From the NCBI RefSeq assembly GCF_017526105.1, contig NZ_CP071839.1, positions 62,001 through 126,000 on the forward strand: a stretch of DNA of 64,000 nt, written 5' to 3'. Each line of letters starts with the position of its first letter. Position 1 is the stretch's first letter. The DNA is from Streptomyces cyanogenus (lineage in GTDB: Bacteria; Actinomycetota; Actinomycetes; Streptomycetales; Streptomycetaceae). The notes under the pieces are model-generated. The model was not told where the DNA came from, made no database searches, and was given only the letters and a program-made list of their open reading frames with translations. Positions 1-8,887 of the stretch are shown here, in pieces. The translations under genes were made by a program, and so were the position numbers.

Positions 1-954
1 CTCGATCCAAGGGTGCCCGAATGCGCCAGCCGCCTTATGTGCTACAACCGCTCCGACCAAGGCAGCCAGAATGATCAACACCGCGCGTGCCGACTCCTGC
101 AACGCCTTCCGGGGAAGGGAGAGCGGCTCGAGCCCTTGCAGCACTTCTTCAGGAAGAAGGCCGCCGACACGGCCCTCGGCATACCGCTCGCCCACTGTCA
201 GCAACTTGCCTGCGAGATCCCGAAGCGCCGGATTAGAGTCAACATCGACACGTAGAAAATCCTGGCGCAGTGCCGCGGCAACAAGGGCTGCGTGCCGCAT
301 CGCAGGCGAGTGGCGCAGAGAGACCCACGCCATCGTTCTGCGCCTCCGGTGAGCGCGGAGGAGGCTGCGCTCAACGCGGTAGTACCCGTAGTCCAGCTGC
401 GCCAGGCACTTGACGCGCTCAGGGATGTCTTGGCCGTAGGCGCGGCCGCATTTGATCACCTGCCGAGCAACGTCGTGTATCAGCTGATCACGTACAGGCG
501 TTCCCCCGAATCGGGTCCGGGCCAGGAGCCACAGTAAGACAACACCCAGTCCCCCAATGGTCAGCGCAGGCGTCAGATCGGTCAGATGGACCGGCCAGGA
601 GAAGCGCCCGTGCCTTAAGATGTAGGGGTTCGCCTTCCACCAGACGCCGATCAAGGTGATACCAGACACCGCGAATGGTGCGAAGGCTCGCGCCACGTCC
701 TCCGGCTCCCGGACCGTCGCTCTGATGAATGGGACATCAACATCGCCGAGACGCAGTCGCTCGACGGCCCGGTCGAAGTTGGCGATGTACTCTGCGGCGC
801 TTGCCCTCGCCCGTTCCTCAGCAGCTCTTACATTTGGATCGTTCAGATCATCGAAAAACAATGTTCCCCCTTGGTCTGGCTTGCAGGCTGCATGGAGCTC
901 CAGCTCTGGCGCTCTCTCATGCGCCCCGGCCCCTTTTGCGGTGTCCCGGTCCAC
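1..954 (-). CDS. Membrane protein, last gene of caspase/CHAT operon (partial)
   Basis: The frame is open from a GTG at 954 to the left edge, so the C-terminus is missing. The GTG lies three bases after the stop of the hydrolase gene at 958, which suggests the same transcript. About 318 residues are visible. Hydrophobic stretches sit near residues 93-105 (VSGITLIGVWW), 125-142 (LTIGGLGVVLLWLLA) and 280-300 (AVLIILAALVGAVVA), so it is probably membrane-anchored with a soluble middle part. I recognise no family. By position it could be the membrane-acting effector or anchor of the caspase-CHAT-hydrolase system, but that is inference. The start has no strong ribosome binding site and may depend on coupling. 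Confidence 0.65.
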   Translation of the reverse strand, partial: MDRDTAKGAGAHERAPELELHAACKPDQGGTLFFDDLNDPNVRAAEERARASAAEYIANFDRAVERLRLGDVDVPFIRATVREPEDVARAFAPFAVSGITLIGVWWKANPYILRHGRFSWPVHLTDLTPALTIGGLGVVLLWLLARTRFGGTPVRDQLIHDVARQVIKCGRAYGQDIPERVKCLAQLDYGYYRVERSLLRAHRRRRTMAWVSLRHSPAMRHAALVAAALRQDFLRVDVDSNPALRDLAGKLLTVGERYAEGRVGGLLPEEVLQGLEPLSLPRKALQESARAVLIILAALVGAVVAHKAAGAFGHPWIE

Positions 955-957
955 CCA

Positions 958-1950
958 TCACCGTGCCTGGTTGGCCAGTGAGAGCAGGAGGTGGGCTGAT
1001 TCGGGGTGGAAGTAGTCGGAGTGCGCTCCCTCGATGCGGGCGGGCGATGCGCGGTAGCGGTGGGAGGCGTCCACGTTGAGCAGGCGGGCGGAGGGGAAGG
1101 TGTAGGCGTCGCCGGTGTCTTGGAGGCGGAGTGTGTGCAGGTGGCTTTCCGGTGCTGTGGCGCCGGCGTAGCCGATGCCCTCCTTGCCCTCTTCCGTGGC
1201 GCGGTGCCAGCGCCCCAGGGCCCGGTCGTGGGGGCTGAAGGTCATGGCGACGGGGGCGTTGAGGACGTTGTCCTCGAGCAGGCGGCTGTAGGGCGCTTCA
1301 GCGAAGGAGTCGTGGGGCAGCGCCATCTGGAAGGTGGTGAAGCTGTCCAGGGTCCAGGGGTACTGGTCGCTGCGGTAGTTCCAGGTGAGTGTGCGGGGGC
1401 TGTGGGGCAGTTTGGTGCTGGCCTGCGCGATGGCGTGGGCCAGGAACCGGCCGCCGAAGGAGTGGCCCACGGCGTGCAGGTACTGGCCGCCGGCGGTCTT
1501 GAGCCGCGGCGGGCCGGGGGCGGGGGTGCGGCGGTGCTGGTTGTAGTAGCCGAGGATGGCAGCCAGGACGCGGGCGGCTTGCCCGGGGTGGGACATGGCG
1601 GCGGCCCGGTCGCGGATGGTGCGGTAGCCCTTAGGCGTGGGCAGGCTGCGCGAGGGCCACCGGATGGCTACGTACCGGGGCCGGAAGGGGGTCAGGCAGG
1701 GGTAGTGGTGGGGCTGGTTGTCGATGAGGTCGCCGATGAGCGCGGCCAGGCGCTGGGCTGCATCGGCTGCGTCGTCGGGCTTGGTCCGCCAGCCGTGGAC
1801 GTAGAGGAAGACGTCGGTGGTGGCGGGGTCAAGGCGCAGGTGCCGTTCGATATGGGCGGGGACCTCGTCGGCGTCGAGCGGGGTGCCGGTGCGGGGGTGG
1901 ATGAGTTTGCCGTCGCGGTCGAGGTCGAGGTGGGTGATGCGCTGGCTCAT
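958..1950 (-). CDS. Alpha/beta-hydrolase fold protein, third gene of caspase/CHAT operon
   Basis: 330 residues from ATG 1950, which overlaps the CHAT stop as ATGA; translational coupling is likely. An HGW motif (His52) follows a hydrophobic strand (VFLYV) as in the oxyanion region of alpha/beta hydrolases. The nucleophile elbow GHSFGG places Ser164, and a late histidine in EGAHSDYF (His310) is a good catalytic candidate. It therefore looks like an active serine hydrolase (lipase, esterase or peptidase); the substrate cannot be told. No signal peptide is visible, so it should act in the cytoplasm. Its place behind two cysteine proteases suggests it may be activated by cleavage or act as the toxic output. 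The frame runs open further upstream to 2433, but that part is antisense-like to the CHAT gene and the ATGA junction decides the start. Confidence 0.8.
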   Translation of the reverse strand: MSQRITHLDLDRDGKLIHPRTGTPLDADEVPAHIERHLRLDPATTDVFLYVHGWRTKPDDAADAAQRLAALIGDLIDNQPHHYPCLTPFRPRYVAIRWPSRSLPTPKGYRTIRDRAAAMSHPGQAARVLAAILGYYNQHRRTPAPGPPRLKTAGGQYLHAVGHSFGGRFLAHAIAQASTKLPHSPRTLTWNYRSDQYPWTLDSFTTFQMALPHDSFAEAPYSRLLEDNVLNAPVAMTFSPHDRALGRWHRATEEGKEGIGYAGATAPESHLHTLRLQDTGDAYTFPSARLLNVDASHRYRASPARIEGAHSDYFHPESAHLLLSLANQAR

Positions 1951-3260
1951 GGTCTCTTTTGCTGGTCGGGTGTTGCGAGGTGAGTGTCGATGCCCCGCAG
2001 CAGGGTGAAAATCAGTCCGAGAGGGCTGGCGTGTTTGATGAGGAACTCGCGGGTGAGTTCTCTGGCGATGTGGGCGATCCGGGCGCCGGTGAATGCTTCT
2101 TGGAAGAAGCGGTGGGTGTAGAGGCCGGCGAAATCCATGGGCACTTCGAGTTGCGGGCCTACGAGGCAGCCGACCCCGAGTTGGAAGAGGGGCCTGCCGA
2201 GCCCTTCGTGGATGTGGGTGGCCGTGCGTCCGCCTTCGCACACCATCATGAAGCAGAGGGGCTCTGGAAGGGGTTTCTTGCGTTCCTCGCGCCAGAAGTC
2301 CAGGTCGGAGCTGCAGATGGGGTCGTCGTCGCTGAGGGTGACCTGGGCGGGGATCATGCCTTGGTCGTCGAAGCGTTCGGCTGTGCCGTGCGCGCCGAAC
2401 AGGAGGATCTCCTCGGCGGTGGCAGGGTCGCAAAACGCGTCGGCTACGTCCTGCTTGCAGCTGCGGGTTGCGTAGTCGGTGTGCTCGTCGATGACGGCGT
2501 GGACCGGGGCCAGGGGTCCGGCGGGGTGTTCAGGGTTGATCAGCCGCAGGTCGAGTTGCAGTCCGGTGCGTAACCGGCGCTGCGGGCTTCCGATGCGCTG
2601 GCGGGTCGAAGCCCTGCCGGCGGTGGGCAGGACGTGTTCGATCAGGTGGGTGTAGCCCAGGAAGCCCGACCAGTCCCATGAGGCGTTCGCTGCGGAGATC
2701 CGCGTGTCGGGGTCGGCGCAGACGTAGAGCATGCTCCAGGGGACGAAGAAGTCGTCGGATATGACGGTGATGGTCTGAGGCCTGTTGCGCAGGGCGTGCT
2801 CCAGGCGCTCTCCGAGCCGACGCAAGTCGTCGTCACCGTTGCAGAAGATGCGTTTGAAGAGCTTGTTGCCGTGTCGGGCCAGAGCGAGGCCCTGCTTGCT
2901 GAGGTAGGTGCGCGCGCGGTCTTCCCCGAAGTCGACGACAGGCGATCCTTCGAAGGTGAACGCCTCCTGCCCTGGCGGCTGGTGCTGGATGACGTCCTTG
3001 GACCAGCCACGCAGCAGCTCTGAGGTGGCGGCGGCGATGTCTTCCCTGCTGCGGTGGATGGCCCCTTCCATGCTCAGGCTGCCGTCGCGTTGGAACTCGG
3101 TGCCGTGGGCGAGCACGGTGTACTGGCCGGCACTGTTGGTGCTGATGTGTAGGAAGATGCTGCGATCGGCGATCTTGTGCGGCTCGGGCGTGGCAGAGGT
3201 GTCCTCATCGAGGCCTGCGTGCACGAGCGTGAGGTCGAGATTGATGTTGAGCTGGTCCAT
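1947..3260 (-). CDS. CHAT-domain cysteine protease, second gene of caspase operon
   Basis: 437 residues from ATG 3260, which overlaps the caspase stop as TAATG. The C-terminal half carries the CHAT dyad: histidine in LLFGAHGTAE (His291) and cysteine in FMMVCEGG (Cys341), with the usual spacing of about 50 residues. The N-terminal 200 residues show no TPR repeats and are not recognised; they may be a sensor or adaptor region. CHAT proteases are caspase relatives found in bacterial conflict systems, where they cleave a partner protein after a signal. Here the flanking genes encode a caspase-like protein and a hydrolase, so a proteolytic cascade is plausible. The pairing is seen in the sequence; the cascade is inferred. 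Confidence 0.85.
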   Translation of the reverse strand: MDQLNINLDLTLVHAGLDEDTSATPEPHKIADRSIFLHISTNSAGQYTVLAHGTEFQRDGSLSMEGAIHRSREDIAAATSELLRGWSKDVIQHQPPGQEAFTFEGSPVVDFGEDRARTYLSKQGLALARHGNKLFKRIFCNGDDDLRRLGERLEHALRNRPQTITVISDDFFVPWSMLYVCADPDTRISAANASWDWSGFLGYTHLIEHVLPTAGRASTRQRIGSPQRRLRTGLQLDLRLINPEHPAGPLAPVHAVIDEHTDYATRSCKQDVADAFCDPATAEEILLFGAHGTAERFDDQGMIPAQVTLSDDDPICSSDLDFWREERKKPLPEPLCFMMVCEGGRTATHIHEGLGRPLFQLGVGCLVGPQLEVPMDFAGLYTHRFFQEAFTGARIAHIARELTREFLIKHASPLGLIFTLLRGIDTHLATPDQQKRP

Positions 3261-5260
3261 TACGAGAGCGCTGCGTTCTCCGGTGCGGCCGCGGGCAAAA
3301 CGGTGGTCAGTTCCTGCAGGAGAGCCCCGTCACCGCGGCGCATCACGCTGAGCTGGACTTTCACAGGCGTGCCGGTGCGGGGTGTCAGACGGATGCACTG
3401 CGTGGGGGTGCCGGCATCACGGTCGACACGGGTGTAGAACAGCCGCGGCTCGACAGCGGCGTCATCGGCCGACACCACAACCGTCAGGTCGAGCGGGTCG
3501 TCACCGCAGACGGGCACAGTGCCGGGCTGGTGGGACTGGTAATCGAAGGCAAGAAGAATCTCGCGGCCCGCTGCCGCGGGATAGGTTCCCCCCACCACCC
3601 TCAGCCGAGCCGAGGACTTCGCCTCAGGAGGCGGAGAGGAGGCAGGGGGGACCGCAGGAGGCGGAACGAGCCCCGCAAACGGGTCCGAGGGCACATCCCC
3701 CACACCAGCGGGGTTCACAGACAGCAGCCACTGGGCCACACTCGCGTCAGCAGACGGTTCGCGCAGGCTCCCCAGCAGCGTCTGCCAGGCGGCAAGCGGG
3801 CCGGATCCGGGCAGGTACCGGATCTCCGCCTCGGGGAAGGAGAACCTCCATGGCCGCGGCCAGTGGCCAGTCCCAGGAAGGGAATACAGCAAGTCGCCCC
3901 AGCCCTGCTCGTCAGTCAGGGCGGAGCCCTGGGCAGTCAGCGCCAGCGGGTCGGGGCCGGACGCAGCAGGGGAAGTCGCCCACGTGATGGCCAGGCGGCT
4001 GGCCCCCGCGGCAGGCGCCCAGCCGCAGGCCTGTGCAACCGCAGCCAAGCGGTCGGCAACGGCCGTCTGCGTATGCGACTGGTAGGCATCGATCAGCAAG
4101 GTGACGCGTTCTGCGCGCGAGGTGCGCAGCATCTCCACCAGTTCGCTGACCGAAACGGACTGCTCCTCCGCCAAGGCGACCATCACGTCGAGGGAGTCGC
4201 GCTCGGAGAAGACACGCGCAGCGCCGGAGAGGTACACCAGGACCAGGTTCTGCCCCTGCGAGGCCAGCTCGCTGATCTTGCTGCGCAGTTCCTGCCGGGT
4301 CACCGATCCGACCACGGTGGTGGTGTCGCGGGTGAAGCCCCATCCACTGGCCAGCAGCCGCTCGTAAAGCCACACGGCGTTCTTGTAAGGGGAAGTGTCC
4401 TGCTCCCGGGCACCCCACAGCGCCATCCCGCACACCAGTGCGTAGCGCCGCGTGTCGGCGGGCACGAGCCGGCCCAGCGCCCGTCGCACGAGCCGGTCTG
4501 CCCGCCTGCGCTGTGGGGCGGGGTCGGAGGCCTGGGCCAGGAAGCTGCGGAAGGCACCGGCATTGCCCAGGCACGGCGGCGGATAGCCGCTGCGCTCGAG
4601 CTCCTGAACCAGCCACTCGTGGGCGGCCTGAAGCTTCAGGGGCGTCATCGACTCCGCAGCTCTCAGCAGGAGGTGCGCCAACACCTGCGTGAAGACCGAG
4701 GTATCCCGGCTGTTGGCCGCGAATCCCGTCGCCGTCCGCCCCAGGCCGGCCCACACCGCCACCCCTGGGCGGCCCATCGACGTGACCACCTCGGACACAT
4801 CCACGTCGCTCCGCCCGCCTGCCGTGCTCTGCCCTGCCCCTAAGCAGGCATCCAGGATCAGCAGGCGGTCCCATCGCTCGTCCACGCGTGGCGACATCGA
4901 CTCGATGAGCAGGTCTGCGGGCATCCAGGTACTCAGATCGTCCACGCGCGAATGCGGCAAGGCCAGACACACGCCGTCCTCCGGCGTGATTGCAGCGTGC
5001 CCCGTCCAGTAGACGACGAGGGACGGCTGCTCCTGGGCCACCGCCGCAACCTCATCCAGCACCTGCGAGGCATCACCGGGCTCCAGGACCCGGCAGGCCC
5101 GCGGCGCCATCGACGAGGCGTCATCGTGGTGATGCTGGGAGGCCGTCAGCGCCTCTCGCAACTGCGCAACGTTGTGCGCCGTGCCCGCCGGCAGCTCGAG
5201 CGCCGCATCCTCATACGAACTGACACCCACTAACAGGTGCCGCACCGCTGTAGCCGTCAT
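3260..5260 (-). CDS. Caspase-like (C14) protease with a second, inactive caspase-like domain
   Basis: 666 residues from ATG 5260, which has a GGGGGG stretch just upstream; an ATG at 5308 exists but the protein begins naturally with the first caspase strand (HLLVGVSSY). Domain 1 (about residues 5-150) has the histidine in VVYWTGHA (His88) and the cysteine in LILDACLG (Cys139), the caspase HC dyad. A second region (about 285-395) repeats the fold pattern: LVLVYLSGAA near 345 and LLIDAYQS near 391, where the histidine is Ala and the cysteine is Tyr, so it is a pseudo-caspase. The C-terminal 110 residues are beta-rich and may recognise a partner. First gene of a four-gene operon with CHAT, hydrolase and membrane genes; likely a defence or programmed-death module. 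Confidence 0.85.
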   Translation of the reverse strand: MTATAVRHLLVGVSSYEDAALELPAGTAHNVAQLREALTASQHHHDDASSMAPRACRVLEPGDASQVLDEVAAVAQEQPSLVVYWTGHAAITPEDGVCLALPHSRVDDLSTWMPADLLIESMSPRVDERWDRLLILDACLGAGQSTAGGRSDVDVSEVVTSMGRPGVAVWAGLGRTATGFAANSRDTSVFTQVLAHLLLRAAESMTPLKLQAAHEWLVQELERSGYPPPCLGNAGAFRSFLAQASDPAPQRRRADRLVRRALGRLVPADTRRYALVCGMALWGAREQDTSPYKNAVWLYERLLASGWGFTRDTTTVVGSVTRQELRSKISELASQGQNLVLVYLSGAARVFSERDSLDVMVALAEEQSVSVSELVEMLRTSRAERVTLLIDAYQSHTQTAVADRLAAVAQACGWAPAAGASRLAITWATSPAASGPDPLALTAQGSALTDEQGWGDLLYSLPGTGHWPRPWRFSFPEAEIRYLPGSGPLAAWQTLLGSLREPSADASVAQWLLSVNPAGVGDVPSDPFAGLVPPPAVPPASSPPPEAKSSARLRVVGGTYPAAAGREILLAFDYQSHQPGTVPVCGDDPLDLTVVVSADDAAVEPRLFYTRVDRDAGTPTQCIRLTPRTGTPVKVQLSVMRRGDGALLQELTTVLPAAAPENAALS

Positions 5261-5308
5261 AGCCCCCCGATTCCGCCATGCCAGTACTGCCCAGAGTAAC
5301 GAGATCAC

Positions 5309-5633
5309 TACACGCCGCGTGGGCTACTGACGGGTACTCACCCGGTACGCCATCGGAATGCCCCTCTTAGCCGTAACCACGCAGCAGCAGCCCCCCGCCT
5401 CACCCTCCAGCCGCCCAGTCTCACCCAGGTTCGCCGGCCCCGGCGGTAACTTCCGACAGGTCTTGACCAGGCTGACTCACACATAGGATCCGCAGGCCCG
5501 GAACCCTCGTGTGAGGCTCCGCATCGGCCGGTGTCTCATAATCCGCGCCAGCAGCCGACCACGGCACGCCAAGCGGCCGCACGCCCCCGACGAACACCGC
5601 TGGAACTCGAGCCGGTCCTACCGATCGGGCGGT
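5309..5633. other. Intergenic region upstream of the caspase operon
   Basis: No gene is supported here. It must hold the promoter of the minus-strand caspase operon near its left end. The right part, around 5590-5630, may contain out-of-frame remains of the broken gene that follows. No repeat was noticed. Confidence 0.4.
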
Positions 5634-5929
5634 AAGCGAGATCGTCGCCACTGCTTGCTTGCCGCATTGAAACCGACAAGGCGAGCCTGCACGACGCCGA
5701 GTACGACCACCTGGTCTCACTGCAGCTGGGCGGAGACCCGAACGACCCACGCAACCCCTGGGTGGAACCGCCGAGCCCCGGCCACAGGCCGGGCGCCAAC
5801 CCGAACAACGACAAGGACAAAGTCGAAACCCGCCTGCACACAGCCATCTGCAACGGACGGGTCACCCTCACAGCAGCCCAGCACGCCATTGCCTCAGACT
5901 GGGTGACCGCTGAAAACGACTCGGTCTGA
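5634..5929 (+). pseudogene. C-terminal remnant of an HNH-like secreted nuclease family protein
   Basis: The frame between the stop near 5633 and TGA 5927-5929 encodes about 97 residues ending with a recognisable tail: EYDHLVSLQLGGDPNDPRNPW followed by a PN-NDKDKVE-LH block and an AAQ-AIA-DW block. This order is typical of a family of small Streptomyces proteins with an HNH-like E-x-DHL-x-P-LGG core. No start codon with a ribosome binding site precedes the segment, and the expected N-terminal part is absent or lies out of frame at about 5590-5640. The position usually held by E-E-D is E-Y-D. I read it as a decayed gene fragment, not a working gene. Confidence 0.55.
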
Positions 5930-6576
5930 AGTAACAGCCACGCCCCAGCTGCAGAACCGCACGCGCCGACGCCTGGCCGTCCAGGAGCCGCACTCTCCCG
6001 GCCTTACCGCAGGATGCCTGGAGGTACCGCACACCAGCTGGCGCGTCTGCCTCATCGTACGGACGGATTAGGCCGGTGAGCACGCGTGACAGCCGGGCCA
6101 TGGTGGCGCTAACTGGTCCACCTCACCGAGTTGACCGGCCTGGACCGGAGGGCAAACCTCCGCGCCCAGGTGCTGGGACCAGGCTCGCCGATACCCCACC
6201 TGTTGATCTCGCCGCTGCGGAGCGAGGGTATCGATGCGTTCCTGCACAGCCCGCTACCGTTCTTGCCAGGGTGCGGGGGCGACATTGGCGCGTGGTGAGG
6301 CGGGGAGGAGTGCGCTCAGACGGCCTGACGGGTCCTGCGGCGGGGTATGGCGAGTGCGGTGCCTCCACCGGCGGCGATCAGTGCGGAAGCCACGCCCGCA
6401 ACCGCGCGGACACGCTGGTGTAGAGGCCGGGGCCCTGCGAGCACGGCGCCCTCAAGCACGCCCAGGGCACGGACCTGCCCGGCCCCCTGCAGCGAGAGCT
6501 GCAGGCAGCCCTCGCCCGCCATGCACGTGGCGCCTGAAGAGGTGGCCGTGGGGTCGGCTTACAGGGGGGGACGCCC
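5930..6576. other. Non-coding or decayed stretch
   Basis: Several short frames occur but none has a credible start, protein pattern or relatives. A G-run (acaggggggg) at 6561-6570 serves as the ribosome binding site of the next gene. The missing membrane anchor of that gene may once have lain here. Confidence 0.35.
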
Positions 6577-7383
6577 GTGCCCGCCCATAGCGCGATCGAG
6601 GTCGTGGCGGCCGACGCGGACTCTGTACGGCTGACTTGGCGGCATGTGGTGGAGCTGCCCAAGGAATTCGCGGACTCCGCAGAGTCCTCGTTCAAGACCG
6701 CTGTGATGGGCGTCGACGGTACGACCGCCGTGGTGAGCGTGAAAGACGGAGACCAGGTGGGTGTCGTGGCGATCGACCTCGCCGCGGGCAAGGCGGTCTG
6801 GGGGGACCCGCACCTCAAACCAGTGGAGGTCGCCGCCGGTCGGGTCATCGGCCTGAGGTCGACGGGCTCCTGGTCACCTGAGAGTCTCCAGGCGCGGGCC
6901 GTACGGGACGGCTCTACGGCTTGGTCGAAGGCGACAGAATCCGGGACCGCTGTGGCCGCCGGGCCCGGACTGCTCCTGGTGCAGGGGCTGAAGGCAAAGC
7001 CCTTCGGTAACGTCACCGCCGTCGTGCCCGCCTCCGGCAAGGAGTTGGGCTTCAAGGTCCCGTCGGGCCACGGCGTTCCAGCTCAGTGCCGGTTCGACCA
7101 GCAGTCTGTTGTGGTCTGCGCGAGTGGTGACTCGGAGGCCTTCGCAATGGACTCGCATACCGGGAAGATGCTGTGGGCACTGCCGGACAGCTCGGGGCGG
7201 GTGGCGCCCCAGGTGACCGGTGCCTGGCACGGGATGGTCTACGGCCAGACGGAGCAAAACGGTCCCGTGGTCCTGGACGCCCGTACCGGCAAGGACAAGG
7301 TGACCTCACCTGGCGCGGCACCGTACTGGACCGACGGCCGTTACGCCGTCACCGACAAGGCGATCGTCCCGGTCCAGGGCTGA
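6577..7383 (+). CDS. PQQ-like beta-propeller protein, probably N-terminally truncated
   Basis: 268 residues from GTG 6577, with a seven-G ribosome binding site about six bases upstream; an in-frame stop at 6535 limits any longer form. The sequence shows propeller-blade patterns such as VVAIDLAAGKAVW, FAMDSHTGKMLWAL and VVLDARTGK, typical of PQQ-like repeats in actinobacterial extracytoplasmic proteins. Those proteins normally start with a Pro-rich segment and a membrane anchor, both missing here, and about four blades remain instead of seven or eight. It may therefore be a cytoplasmic remnant. No cofactor-binding residues can be claimed. The neighbours are unrelated, and no operon is visible. 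Confidence 0.6.
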   Translation: MPAHSAIEVVAADADSVRLTWRHVVELPKEFADSAESSFKTAVMGVDGTTAVVSVKDGDQVGVVAIDLAAGKAVWGDPHLKPVEVAAGRVIGLRSTGSWSPESLQARAVRDGSTAWSKATESGTAVAAGPGLLLVQGLKAKPFGNVTAVVPASGKELGFKVPSGHGVPAQCRFDQQSVVVCASGDSEAFAMDSHTGKMLWALPDSSGRVAPQVTGAWHGMVYGQTEQNGPVVLDARTGKDKVTSPGAAPYWTDGRYAVTDKAIVPVQG

Positions 7384-7698
7384 CCTCCGCTTCATTCCCG
7401 GTCACGTCACCGCACGAGGATGCGCCCTGATCTCTTGTCGAGGTCGGGTGCTGCGTGTGCTGCTCCACGGCCCCGCCCACGTCCGCCGCTCGGACTCGTC
7501 ACACCCAGTCGGCTTCGCTCATCGGCGGCCCGCCCCGGATGATCCCTGATGCCTCCGCCAGCGTCAGGTACTTCCTGGGAGTGGTGGGTGCAGGGGATAG
7601 CCTCGGCACCCGATCTCACGATTCGCGGGCACCGTGATCGGTCCGTCTGCACATCAACGGACACGAATATGGGCCGGTCAAACGTAGGGACGGGGTGA
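7384..7698. other. Intergenic region
   Basis: No gene or repeat is supported. The last 20 bases hold a purine-rich ribosome binding site (agggacggggtga) for the gene at 7699. Confidence 0.4.
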
Positions 7699-8187
7699 AT
7701 GAGCGCAAGTGTGGAGCGCGAGCGCTGGGAGCTGCGAGCGGAAGGCGGCGTGGGACCGCTGCGGTTCGGGATGTCGCCGGCAGAGGTCGCCAAGGCACTG
7801 CTGGTCTCCGAGCCGGAGGCACGGGTTGGCGGCCCGTACGGGCAGGAAGACTTCCCGGACGGCGTGAAGGCGTTTTACGACGTGGGCAAGCTTGCATGCG
7901 TTGCGCTGGATGCAGTCGCCGGCCCGCAGGTCTTCCTGGCAGACTTCCCGCTGGCAGGAAGCGATCCGGCGCAGGGTCACCAGTTCCTCCTGCACCACGC
8001 AGCCGAGCACGGGAACTGGGTGCTTTACACCCCTGACGCATCGCTCTCCTTGACCGATCTCGGAATCCTCCTGCGTGAGCAGCGGGTCGGGGAAACGCTC
8101 CTGACACGCCCGCTCTTCGTGAAGGAAGAGTGGCTAGAGTCGGAGTACTACCGCGACCACCTGCCGCTGGAAGGTGTCCAAGGCTGA
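7699..8187 (+). CDS. Conserved hypothetical protein, possible immunity-type protein
   Basis: 162 residues from ATG 7699 with a good purine-rich ribosome binding site. The protein is acidic and soluble, with no membrane segment. The N-terminal pattern GVGPLRFGMSPAEVAKAL is like that of small Streptomyces proteins often annotated only as hypothetical. It lies 0.7 kb beyond the RHS toxin and SMI1 genes but on the other strand, so a link to that cluster is only a possibility. No catalytic motif is visible. Coding is supported by length, start signal and normal amino-acid composition. Confidence 0.6.
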   Translation: MSASVERERWELRAEGGVGPLRFGMSPAEVAKALLVSEPEARVGGPYGQEDFPDGVKAFYDVGKLACVALDAVAGPQVFLADFPLAGSDPAQGHQFLLHHAAEHGNWVLYTPDASLSLTDLGILLREQRVGETLLTRPLFVKEEWLESEYYRDHLPLEGVQG

Positions 8188-8433
8188 GCGCTCGACGGCG
8201 CAGGGGTTGAGAATGCGGCTGAGAGCCACACGTGCCCAGTGTGCCCCTGAAATTTCTGGCCTCGGGCAATGCAGTGCCGGGCAGGGCCCCCTACTGCAGG
8301 GGGCAGGCTCACCCGAAAGTGAGTAACAACCAGCGGTGTCGTGCCACTGCCGACGCGCGACCGCCCCGTTTCTCAACCGGGCAGGAACCGGGCGGCGGCG
8401 CGTAGGGGGCATCCAAGGCGCGGATCATGACGA
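8188..8433. other. Intergenic region
   Basis: A stretch of 246 bases between the gene ending at 8187 and the IS5 remnant. A gcagggccccctactgcagggggcagg segment near 8280-8308 contains short inverted G/C runs that could act as a terminator. Nothing else is seen. Confidence 0.3.
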
Positions 8434-8836
8434 TCACCCTGCGTGCCAGAACTGTGGCAGGGATCCGACGATCTGAGGGCAAAAGGCGGCGTCCGCGGTG
8501 CTCGACGTGTCGATCGCGGCTGGGCGGAAGCGGCCCCGGTGGCTGCCCGAACTCGAACTCGGCCTACCGCCGGCTGACGTTACGAACCGCGCTTGAGGGG
8601 TGCCGCGGACACCCCACAGCGACGCCGCAGCCGGGTCGGCTACCTGCCCTTGGGGGCCAACGACCGCCTCACCAGAGCGCCAAGTGCAGCCCGTCGTGGC
8701 CGCGAACACGATGGCCGCCAGCGCTGTCCCCATACCGGCGTCGGCCGCCACCTTGAGGCCGTACTGGAGCAGCCGGGACCACCCTCCGGAACTACTCCCA
8801 CAACCTGTCCGGCACCAACCGCTCCACCATCGCCAT
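8434..8836 (-). pseudogene. IS5-family transposase, N-terminal remnant with stop and frameshift
   Basis: Reading the minus strand from ATG 8836 gives MAMVERLVPDRLWE, then an in-frame TAG, then FRRVVPAAPVRPQGGGRRR. A frameshift follows and the frame continues as LAAIVFAATTGCTWR. This is the standard N-terminus of IS5-group DDE transposases (VERLVPD-LWE, RPQGGGRRR, AAIVFVATSGCTW). A later AAIDTSS motif matches the region around the first catalytic aspartate (AIDS-V). The catalytic core and C-terminus are missing, so the element is dead. It sits just behind the RHS immunity gene, a common place for insertion debris. Confidence 0.75.
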
Positions 8837-8887
8837 CACACCCGCCAGCTTAGTGATCAAGCCAGTTGAGACGATCTCTTATGCCGT

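Noticed and set aside
958..2433. Long form of the hydrolase gene starting at 2433
   Set aside because: Its first 160 residues overlap the CHAT gene and are Arg/Pro/His-rich; the ATGA junction at 1950 gives a better start.
6076..6423. A 115-codon plus-strand frame
   Set aside because: Arg/Gly/Pro-rich with no motif and no start signal; treated as non-coding.
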